Origin: Phoronis ovalis
Taxonomy: Eukaryota > Phoronida > Phoronidae
Length of the DNA: 13,441 nucleotides
NCBI GenBank assembly: GCA_028565635.1
Contig: JAOXYB010038174.1
Span: forward strand, 1-13,441
Reading direction: 5' to 3'
Shown here: one piece after another, positions 1 through 9,800 of the stretch
Numbering within the stretch: the stretch's first letter is position 1
How the letters are laid out: every line of letters starts with the position of its first letter
Made by a program: the position numbers and the translations under genes
The notes under the pieces: model-generated
What the model was told of the DNA's origin: nothing
The model's input: only the letters and a program-made list of their open reading frames with translations
Database searches by the model: none

Positions 1-61
1 AAGGTTTTGAATGAATATAATTGATAGATTAGGTAGAAATACTCGCGTAATTAAAAAAAAA

Positions 62-190
62 ATTCTGGGTAGTGGGGATTCATTTTAATTTTAAATTCTA
101 GGTGGTGGGTACCAGAATAAAATTCATATTTTGGGTGGTGGGTCTGAAAAAAAAATGCCTTCCGCCCCTCCCGTACAATTAAAAGCGGAA
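62..190. repeat. Decayed ~33-bp G-rich tandem repeat at left edge
   Basis: Three spaced copies of a motif like ATTCTGGGTGGTGGGT occur at about 62, 95 and 127, each followed by AT-rich filler. A C-rich stretch (CTTCCGCCCCTCCCG) follows at about 158-173. It looks like the edge of a dispersed element or minisatellite; the family was not recognised. Confidence 0.
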
Positions 191-512
191 CAGCCCTTAC
201 ATACATTACAGAACACTGTTCACATTCTTGTGTAAATTATATACATAATAACCATAAAATATATTACAAAGTAACAACAATCAAGACCTAACACTATTTC
301 CTAACCAACCGCAGAGACTAAGAGTTTTATATATCTTAGGTTAGATAAACAAATTCATAGTGCATAATAATTTTTTGAACTTTGATACATTTCCTTGCAA
401 TTAGATGCTTAATTCTAAAACACCTTTTAAGTTAAAAATGACTGTACTATGCAGGGCTGGTTTTGTTGATACTACATGTATATTTATATATATTAAAACA
501 TGCAGGAATTCA

Positions 513-518
513 TTTATT
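513..518 (-). terminator. Possible poly(A) signal AATAAA
   Basis: TTTATT on + reads AATAAA on the minus strand. It lies about 185 bp downstream of the stop at 700 and 70 bp past the alternative stop at 588. It is the only canonical hexamer I noticed in this 3' flank, but the region is AT-rich, so chance is possible. Confidence 0.
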
Positions 519-699
519 TTGAGATACTCAATCAGACTGTAGAATGTTAATCTTTGGATGTGTACATCCATAACGTCAGTTGACAGCTTATCCACCAACA
601 GGTAAAATGTATACCCACACGTTTGAATATAAGATTAACATGATGTTCAAACTACCTGTTAACCAGTAACACAAAAGAAAAAACAACTAATGAATAGGG

Positions 700-808
700 T
701 CATACATAAATGTAGCCATGATAAACTATATAACTACCTTCAAAATTCTCCCTCGGAATTAACTCCATATCAATTTTGGTCATAAGAAGGTAACCACTAT
801 CTGGCAAC
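700..808 (-). CDS. Exon 13: terminal exon, end uncertain
   Basis: Acceptor CCTTTTTTTAG at 809-810. The exon reads LPDSGYLLMTKIDMELIPR and continues in frame to TGA at 700-702. A possible donor GTAGTT at 736-737 could instead join to acceptor TTAACAG before 655, keep the frame and stop at 588-590. The open frame, phase match and strong pyrimidine tract support the exon. Its match to the family was not recognised. Confidence 0.
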
Positions 809-3800
809 CTAAAAAAAGGTAAGCATTAACAAAATTATCGCAATACACAACATTTGCAAGATTGCATTTTTTGAGCAGTTTTATTCAAAGTTGTGTTCTT
901 TTCTAATGGTTTCAAACAATATCTGAGTATTAAGAATGTTGTGTTATTGTATATTGTGATCCTTCCCAGAACACTGCTTCCACTGTGTGGAATCCACATA
1001 GGTACATTACAGTTCTCCATTATAGATTGCTTTTTAAAGTATATTTATTTGTGTTACATTATTGCACATATTAAAGCCTGCATTAAAATTAAATTAGGAC
1101 AGGAAAAATGTAAAAAAACACTTTCTGTGAGTCAATAATTGTTACTCATACTGTTTCTCATGCAAGAAAAAGTGATATCAGCTTATATTAGAATATATCA
1201 ACAAGACATTTGTCATGTCTAATGCCCATCCAATGTGCAGGATTATATTTTTTTAACATTATTGGCTTTTTACATTAGAAAAGAATAGAATACATCCTGC
1301 ATTATAATCTGGTTTATCATTGTTTTGGTGTGGTATTCTTATTCAACATGATTGTATCTGTTGTCCGAAGCGTTACCCCAGGGGAGTATTTTTAGATGAG
1401 GATGTGCAGCCCAATCTCAAAACATCCATCCATTTTTAAGGATTTTGGTCTCAAACAATTGACCCATTTTTAGTGTTTTCTGTCACATAAAGGACCAATT
1501 TTTCTTGAAAAAGTTCCCTGAAATTGCTACCTTTAAATAAAATTATGAAAAACACCCATTTTTAGGGTTTGTTGAAAAGTGGACCAATCTTTACGGATAT
1601 TTCTGTGAAAAGTCAATCCATTTTTAGGGATTAATTTATGAAAAAGTGACCCATTTGGATCACCAACTTATGGCCTTCTTAGAACCACCTTTGAATCGTC
1701 CAAGTAGCACTTCGTCTTTGCTGCTATAAACGCAATGTGACTTTTCTTTTCAGGAACAAATATGGCCACTAATCGGCAATGTTGGAAGTAATCTGGGTCA
1801 AAATTATACATAACCTGTACTTTTACCTGTACTTACTAGGATAAAAACTGAAGCAATTATTGTGAAACAAAGAAAGTTATACACGGTAAAAAATCTCGAA
1901 GATTCATACCAGCATTTGATCTACTTGTCAAGGTCATTTTAAAATGTCATCTAGCCTATTATGCCCACCAACCTATGGTTTTTCTAAAACTACCTTTGAA
2001 TCATCCAGGCAGAGCTTCGTCTTCGCGGCATAGACGCAACATTATGTTCCCTATAGGGAACATACATGGCTGCCAGTCGGCCACATTGGAAGTAATCCGG
2101 GTCAATAGTACATATAACCTGTACTTTATCCGGTACTTACTTTGTACCAAATATGGAGCTGATCAGATCAAATCTGACGCAGTTATTGGGAGTCAAATAA
2201 AGTGTTACGCACGGCAAAAAATGCGGAAGTTTCGTAACGGCATTTGACCTACTTGTCAAGGTCATTTTAACATGTCACCTACCCTATTATGCACACCAAC
2301 CTATAATCTTCCTAGATCCACCTATGAATTGTCCAGTTAGGGCTTTGTCTTCACGGCTATAAACGCAACGTCACGTTCCCTCTCGAGAACAAACATGGCC
2401 ACCAGTCGGCCATATTGGAAGTAATCTAAGTCAAAAGTACATATAGCATGTATTGCGACCTGGACTTAGTCTGTGCCGAATATGAAACTAATCGGATAAA
2501 AACTGAAGGTGTTATTATGACATGCAATCTTGCGAACAAATAATGGCCGCCAGTCGGAAGTAATCCGGGTCAATATTATATATAACCTGTACTTTGACCT
2601 GTACTTACTCTGTACCGAATATGGAGCTTATTGGATAAAAACTGATGCAGTTATTGCGAGACGAAGAACGTGTTATGAACGGCACAAAATGTCCAAGAAT
2701 CGTTTCAACATTTGACCTACTTGTCTAAGTCATTTTAAAATGTCACCTAGCTTATTACTCCCACCAACCTTTGGGGCTTCCTAGAACCACCTTTGAATCG
2801 TCCCGGCAGCGCTTCGTCTTCGCGGCTATATACGCAACGTTATGTGCCGTCTCGGGAACAAACATGGCCACCAGTCGGCCATATTGGAAGTAATCTAGGT
2901 CAAAATTACATATAGCCTGTTTTTTTCAAATAAAGGTAAATCAGACACCAGCAGAGTGATTTGCTCACCATTGAGACTTTTGATCTGTCATGGACGACGA
3001 TCTTCCTCAGAATGCGGTAAGAGACTGCTACGGCAAGCTGGAGCATGCGCAGTCAACACTCGATTGTGGATGTTCGGAAGTTCCTGGCCCCCGTCTCTGT
3101 TCATCGCAGGATTGCGGCGACTGATGTGTATGGCTTCTCTGATCTTTCTGGGGATGTCCTGATTGTCACTATCAATAACACTAGCAGTGTCCCAATCAAT
3201 GTCATGATTGTGATTCTGAGCGTGCTCAGAAATAGCAGACGACAACGAGCTAGTTCTCACAGACTTCTTGTGTTCCTCCAGCCGGGTTTTAAGTTGGCGA
3301 CCAGATTCTCTGATGTAAGTGGCATCACAACTAGCACAATCCACTTGATAAATCACACCACATCTCTGTTCCGATGGAGTCCTGTCCTTGGGTGCAACCA
3401 GCATACGACGTAGTGTGTTACCCGGGCGAAAAGCCACGTCAACGTTATGCTTCTTGTAAATCCTACAGAACTTCTCCGAGACGGGGGCCTGGAACTTCCG
3501 AACATCTACAATCGAGTGTTGACTGCGCATGCTCCGGCTTGCCGTAGCAGTCTCTTACCGCATTCTGAAGAAGATCGTCGTCCATGACAGATCAAAAGTC
3601 TCAATGGTGAGCAAATCACTCTGCTTGTGTCTGATTAACCTTTATTTGAAGATGATCTACCAAGCTGATGAACTATTTTAGATACATATAGCCTGTACTG
3701 GTACCTGTACTTACTCTGCACCAAATAAGAAGCTGATCGGATGAAAACTGAAGCTGTTATTACAACGTGCCATCTCAGGAACAAACATGGCTGCCAGTTG

Positions 3801-6800
3801 GCCATGTTGGAAGTAATCTGGGTCAGTATTATATATAACCTGTACATTGACCTGTAATTATTCTGTACCGAATATGGAGCTAATTGGATAAAAACTGAAG
3901 CAGTTATTGTGAGTGTTACGTACAAAATGTCGAAGTTTCGTAACAGTATTTGACCTATTTGTCAAGGTCATTTTAAAATGTCACTTAGCCTATTACGCCC
4001 AATAACATATGGGCTTCCTAGAACCACCTTTGAATTGTCCAGGTAGCGCTTCGTGTTCGTGGCTATAGACACAACATTACATGCCCTCTTGGTAACAAAC
4101 ATGGCCGCCAGTCAGCCATATTGGAAGTAGTGCAGGTCAATATTACACATAACCTGTATTTTGACCTGTACTTATTTTGTACCGAATATGGAGATAATTG
4201 GATAAAAATTGAAGCAGTTATTGTGATACAAAGAAAGTGTTACGCATGGTAAAAAATGTCGAAGCTTTGTACCGGCATTTGACCTACTTGTCAAGGTCGT
4301 TTTAAAATGTAACCTAGCCTATTACGCCCACCAACCTATGGCCTTCCTAGAACCACCTTTGAATCGTCCAGGCAGCACTTCGTCTTTGCGGCTATATACG
4401 TAACGTTATGTGCCGTCTCGGGAACAAACATGGCCACCAGTCGGCCATATTAGAAATAATCAAAGTCAAATGTATAACCGACTTGTACTTTGACCTGTAT
4501 TTACCCTGTACTGAATATGAAGCTGATCGGGTACAAACTGAAGCTGTTATCGCGAGACAAAGGAAAGTGTTACATACGAGAACAACGACAACAACGCCTT
4601 CGCAACGACTATATGCCCAGCCACTATGTGGATGGGCATAAAAATGCAAAATTAATGTTAATGCCAAATATTTGCATCATGATCTTATGATTACCTTTGC
4701 AGGCCAGCATCAAGAGAAAGATCAGAAGGTCGTTGTGGTCTTTCTTCCAGAGGAAGATCCATATCTAATCTATAAAGTTGTGAATATGCTACTCCAGTTG
4801 ATTCCACACGAGCAAGATATGGAAGAACTTTACGAGCTTTATCAAGTTGGTTGGAATTCAGGAAATAGTTCACCATTTCCTGATGAAAATTAGGTAAACA
4901 TCTGTGATACGTGTTGTTCTTAATGTATATTTCAACTGCAAGAGAAGCATAAATTCAAAAATAATAATTAAATATTATGAATATCCATTAATACTGACAA
5001 AATGGTACAGTTAATCAAAATTAGCACACTGTTGGTTTGGAGATGGACAGAGATGAGGTGCTTCATTGGTTGTAAAATGTGGTTGTATTCATTTGTTCAT
5101 GTCCAACTTGACCCGGGTTTAACTACATGTTATTTAATTCGTGCACAGGCAGCTTCTTCTCACTTAACTAAATTGTGCTACAATATGGTGTCAAGAGTAC
5201 AGGATTGTATATTGTAATTACAATTATAATTTTACTTGGAATTTATTTTGCTACAAAAGTAGGCAAAACATTTAACGTGAAATTTAGTTCCCACTTCATT
5301 ACCAAGAATGTGCTCAAATAAATAAATTTTTTAGATATGATTTTTCAAACTTACACACAGTCCAGAAATAAGATTCAGCTTCTTCATATCTTTTGAGATT
5401 AACAAGAGCTGACAAAACGTTCTCTGTAGACATGATACGTGCAGTATGATCTTCTGCTACAGTTTCCTAAAAAGTTGAATTACCCCATTACTTTATAAAA
5501 CATATATTATATTATGAAAGTGAAGTACATCTCACTGCATGTATCCTATAACCTTTGCCCCAGGAAAAATACTTTGGATCACTATAGCAAAATGATGGCC
5601 AGAAAGATGCCATCACGGTTCACAGTAATTTTTTTCCTGTAATCCCAGTTTGCAGACATTTAAAAAGCTGTTCATTAATAAATGAAGACAGTGATTGTTT
5701 AAAAGGGTTTCTAATCACAATTTCACAATTTATTTTGAGTTATTACACTGGTTGTTAAAAAGTCTCATAACAAAAAACCTTTCCAAATTCCATAGAGCTA
5801 TCCAAAACTCATGATTTAATTGAAATATTTACTGAAAATTACATAAGATGCAACTGCAATTGAACATCAACATACACTGTTTATGACGTCTAATCAAAAA
5901 TGCCAGGTACAATGACAAGGTTTGACAATTCAGTGCACTTTGGACTGTCTTGTACATGACATTTTTGTGTTTTGACATTTACTTGTAATGCTTTTTCACA
6001 CTAGCAATTTATGTGAAAATATGTAAATTGTAACAAAACAATATTAAATGTGTGTATGAGACACTGACCTTGAGAATAGCAAGCCCTTGAAGGCTATACT
6101 CATAGGCTTTCTCATAGTTTTCTCGAACCATTTCCAAAGTGCATAAATTTATATAACTTATACCCAATGAATAATGCTTAGGACCAACTGCATTAATTTT
6201 GATCTTTAATGCCCTGAAATTTGGAAGAATGTGACAAGATAAATATCATTATATTAATACAAATACAAAAATTTTATAGAATCACTTTATGTACAGAACA
6301 TAATTATTAAAAACCAGTCTGAATAAATCCATCCTAACGTCTGGGATTAAACATAGTCAATTTTTGTTTATTACCTCGAAAAGCAGAAAAACAATAATCC
6401 CTTTATTTCTATATAAAGTGTCACGAAAGTTTTGACACCAATCAAATTGCAGCTTACAATAACAGGTATAACAGCGGACTAAGTGGGTAGGGGATCGATC
6501 ACACACATTCTGTCCTGCCAGCGTTTATCTACAGTGTGTTAAGCAAAAAGCAAGCACCTATTCAGAACGAGTCATCATGATAGAATAGACATGGTAGACG
6601 AAGACGGATCACGCAGAGGGAAAGGGTTATCTTGGTGGGTAAAGTCGGGTCAAAAGTTTAATGATCGACATAATTATTTCACTCTAGACTTGCTAAATTA
6701 AAAGAATATAACAACAATTGACTATGGTTAAGCCCAGACATTAGATGAGTAGGTACGGAACACTAATGGATGGAGTTATTCAGACTCATTAAAAACAAAA

Positions 6801-9800
6801 AATCTGTTATAATTATAATGGAGGGCTGGCTAATTTATCAAAGTTCACAGTATGAAACAGCATCAGAGTAGCTTATACATTTACTAGTTAGCATAAATTG
6901 CAACAACATTAATTATAGCTTTCTACAGACTCTGTCCTTATTTGCTTATTTGGCATAATCAAAGACATACAATAGCATCTAGTAATTGTGCCTTTAGTTT
7001 GTACGTAGCCACCAGATAACTTGAGGCATGTAAGCACAATAATGTGGAATCCAATGTTGGAAAATTAAACTACATAGACCTAAAACGCAATATTCAAAAG
7101 TAAGAAAACAATTTTAACTTCAGCACAATTGTAGGCTACTTTATTAGAGAATTATTTCTTCATTTATGTGCTGAAGTAAGTGAAAGAAAAGGCGATAATA
7201 AATTATACCGAGTTTAAATAAATGCTTAATATATAAACTGTATAAATATGTAAAGATATGTATATAAAACAAATTAAATACAAAATCATGCTACGTAGCT
7301 AAAATAATACCAACAATTGATACTAAGGAAAAAAACTAACAAAAATGCAAATTCTAAAATGAGGCTAAAGTAACTGGATCAGCAACCGGTGTGAAAGTTT
7401 GCCCTGAGATGCCGAATGGGGAAAACGAAGTTGTATGCAACCAGGAGACTGAGCCAGGTTAAAGGTGGCCAGAAGGGGTAGTGGGAGGAAGCTGCATGCT
7501 AAAAAGATTGAAGTGAAACTGCCCTGGTATAATGAAATAGATAACAAGTGTCAGAAGTGGTGTGATGTGTGATGGATGGCCACATATTGCCAGCAAATGT
7601 AGGAACACAAAGAGCTGCCCATCCACAAATGATGATTTAAACAGACGCTTAAATCAACTATTTATGTGCAGCTGAAGTACTGATGTGAGAAAAAAGGCAA
7701 TAATAAATTATACTGAGTTTAATGATTAATATATAAACTGAAAGGTATTTATATAAAACAAATTAGATACAAAGTCACGCTATGTACTAGATCAAAATAA
7801 TACTAAAAATTAATACAAGAAAATAGGACTGTAGGTTACAAACAAATGAAGAAATTACCTTTATGGATTGGATAATATCTGGGCAAAAGTTTAGTAGAAC
7901 ATGTTACATGCTACCTCAAATTTTTTCACGTAAGAAACTGAGTTTTCAAAAAAATCTCAATGTTATACTTATGTTATGACTTTGGTAAAGGTGTTTTGGA
8001 GGATACTTAGTGTTTTCCAAGTTACCACAAAAAATTGATTCCTTTTCCATTGTAACTTAAACAGAATAACCTACTCCTCTGGTTATACTGTAAAAACTTA
8101 CTTTTGTTGCAGTCTGGCTGCCTCATCATAATTTTTGAGCCTTCCGATAAACAAGAGCTAGATTGGTCAGCAGCTCACCCATAGTATGTGGTAGTGTACC
8201 AAGATGCTTTTCTTCAACAAACTGTGGCAAAACAAATTTTAAAGGAGGATCTGGCAAAACAAGTGGCAAGGAACATTTCCTTGAAATTTTTGACTTCAAG
8301 TTATCCATTTAATTATCCATAATTTCTTTCAATAGGATGGTTTGTAATTTTTGAGATTACATATATATATGTGATGATTAAAGCAACTGTGATCATATTA
8401 TACATGTACCTGCATTACATTAACTTTGTACAATGTTATAATTTGTGCTTTCACATGGCGAAGAACAGTAACTTAAAATGAAAAAAACAGCTACAATTAA
8501 ATATTGCTTTTTTCCTCCACAAAAGTCTATCATTATTTTTTTGTGTAAGATTCTATTTATTTCTGTAAATTATAAATAACAAATTAATATCCACTTTTTG
8601 CATTAATTGAAACTTTTTGTGTATAAGTTAGATACTGCTCAATTAAGATCAGGTTACTTTCAACTGAGAAATTATATAGCTTCTTGTATCAGACAGATTT
8701 ATTCAAATAAGTATATATTAACTTCTTTATTCATTATTATTATTCATACCTTTACATTATAAACATTCATTCATAGTTACCTTAACACCTTTCTCCATCA
8801 ATTCCACAGCTTCATCCCAACGATTCTGCTCCATTCGTATAGTTCCCATGTTTGTGTAAAATGAATATATTTTGTCTCGTTTCACATTTTCATCTGCTTC
8901 ATCAACACTCTTTATAATATCTAGATACTGCTTGAACAGTTCTGATGACTACAATGATATATAAATGTTATATAACCAAAGTTACATATTACTGAGAACC
9001 CTAATTTTAGAGAGCTTGGTGGAGCAGTGATCACCATGTCTGCTTGTCATGTTAAATAAAGTCCTGGCTCTCAACAGTAGGGACTCTGTATCCCTCGTGG
9101 TTTGGATGACTACATTAATGGTTTTCCCATCTCTGTGCGGTCTATCTCTCAGGAACGTTAAAGAATAGCTATTGACTATCAATTAGTCCTTCCTCTCCTT
9201 TGTAATGTAATGTTAAATGGAGTATACCTGCTGGATGTGATTGAATTGTAAGTTTGCTAAGTGTTGTGCGCGCAGGGAGTTGAGATTGTTACGTTGGGGT
9301 AAACAGGCTTGTAATTAAGCAAGTGTAAAATTGTATAAAAAAGTCCCGTGTAGTTTTAATCTACATGTCAATATTCAATTTTCAGTTCTGGAATGTAACA
9401 GAACTGTTCTCAACACGTTTATATTTTACACAAAGTTTTTTACCTTATCATAGTCCTTCTTGTACAAGTTAGTTGCAGCCAATCCATGTATGGTGTCTGC
9501 CACATTGTACAAGGACTGTTTGCTTCCATCACATGTTCTAAAAATGACATATGGATAACAGACGTGTTACAACATATCATCAACTCATGGACATGACTGC
9601 TCTCATTAAAATAATGAGACAATTAAGTAATTAAAATATAATTATAATAACTGTTATCTGCTCTTTACTACATGTCTACATGATGGAATTATAAAATAAT
9701 GTACCTCATCAATACTGTACATATTACAATATACACTCATAATTGAGAATGCATTCATAGATTTTTTTAGTAATGAAACATGCACTGTCAGATGCCATTA

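Larger units (their letters stand above)
1..699. other. 3' flank / 3' UTR of the TPR gene
   Basis: Besides the edge repeat at 62-190 and the putative poly(A) signal, I see AT-rich sequence without supported coding. The minus-strand open frame at 401-598 has no acceptor and no protein character, and is best read as 3' UTR. Confidence 0.
2921..3682 (-). mobile_element. 5'-truncated Penelope-like retroelement with inverted 3'-end fragment
   Basis: The 762-bp insert is bounded by a 14-bp direct repeat and sits inside an array unit. On the minus strand it runs: inverted copy of the element's 3' end (3650-3478), end of the RT linker, GIY-YIG endonuclease, 3' UTR, then a short A run (T's at 2921-2926). 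The RT domain is missing. Truncation with an inverted terminal fragment is known for Penelope-like elements. An unpaired 32-bp tail (3651-3682) beside the inverted arm is probably further 3' UTR lacking in the other arm. Confidence 0.
2762..3999. repeat. Array unit D, long type, interrupted by retroelement
   Basis: The unit is broken at 2921-3682 by the Penelope-like element. Without it and one target copy it is 462 bp, matching unit C. The second middle module begins near 3780. Confidence 0.
1661..4575. repeat. Six-unit tandem array with short and long unit types
   Basis: The landmark CACCAACCTATGG or a variant occurs at 1661, 1966, 2294, 2762, about 4000 and 4329. Spacings are 305, 328, 468, 1238 and 329 bp. 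Removing the 776 bp added by the nested retroelement makes the fourth 462 bp. There are thus short units (~305-329) and long units (~465). In long units an internal segment of about 150 bp, from AACAAACATGGCC to about ACTGAAGCTGTTATT, is present twice. Units are diverged and AT-rich, with no open coding frame. The last unit is cut off at about 4575. Confidence 0.
809..4694 (-). other. 3.9-kb intron made largely of repeats
   Basis: This is the intron between exons 12 and 13, with donor GTAATC at 4694 and acceptor TTTAG at 810. 811-1420 is plain AT-rich sequence in which I see nothing coding. 1430-1660 is a minisatellite, 1661-4575 a tandem array with a nested retroelement, and 4576-4694 unique sequence. 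All open frames in the array part are repeat translations. Confidence 0.
6214..8101 (-). other. Intron 9-10 with repeat remnants
   Basis: 1888 bp. 6430-6780 and 7370-7640 look less AT-rich than the surroundings, suggesting inserted DNA. A direct repeat pair flanks the second. No open frame shows protein character. Confidence 0.

Noticed and set aside
893-1138. Plus-strand open frame of 81 codons
   Set aside because: Hydrophobic, low-complexity composition typical of translated AT-rich DNA; no homology pattern or splice context.
1975-2715. Plus-strand open frames with repeated 'RVNSTYNLYF' and 'RVNIIYNLYF' peptides
   Set aside because: The similarity between them comes from the tandem DNA units; there is no conserved frame and stops interrupt other units.
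2956-3413. Plus-strand open frames inside the retroelement
   Set aside because: They run antisense to the GIY-YIG ORF or arise because the inverted arms repeat the same codons on the other strand.
3479-3530. Met and first 18 codons of the endonuclease frame as a true start
   Set aside because: They lie wholly in the inverted arm, so the start is an accident of the inversion.
1661-4575. CRISPR-like regular repeats
   Set aside because: Units are hundreds of bases, directly tandem and without spacers, in an animal intron.
4392-4667. Open frames on both strands near 4400-4690
   Set aside because: They cover array unit F and its flank; both strands are open only because stops are missing by chance.
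4672-4893. Plus-strand open frame over exon 12
   Set aside because: It is the antisense shadow of the minus-strand exon, which has splice sites and TPR character.
9017-9093. Functional tRNA gene
   Set aside because: No cloverleaf can be drawn: the B box is degenerate and too distant, and there is no acceptor-stem pairing.
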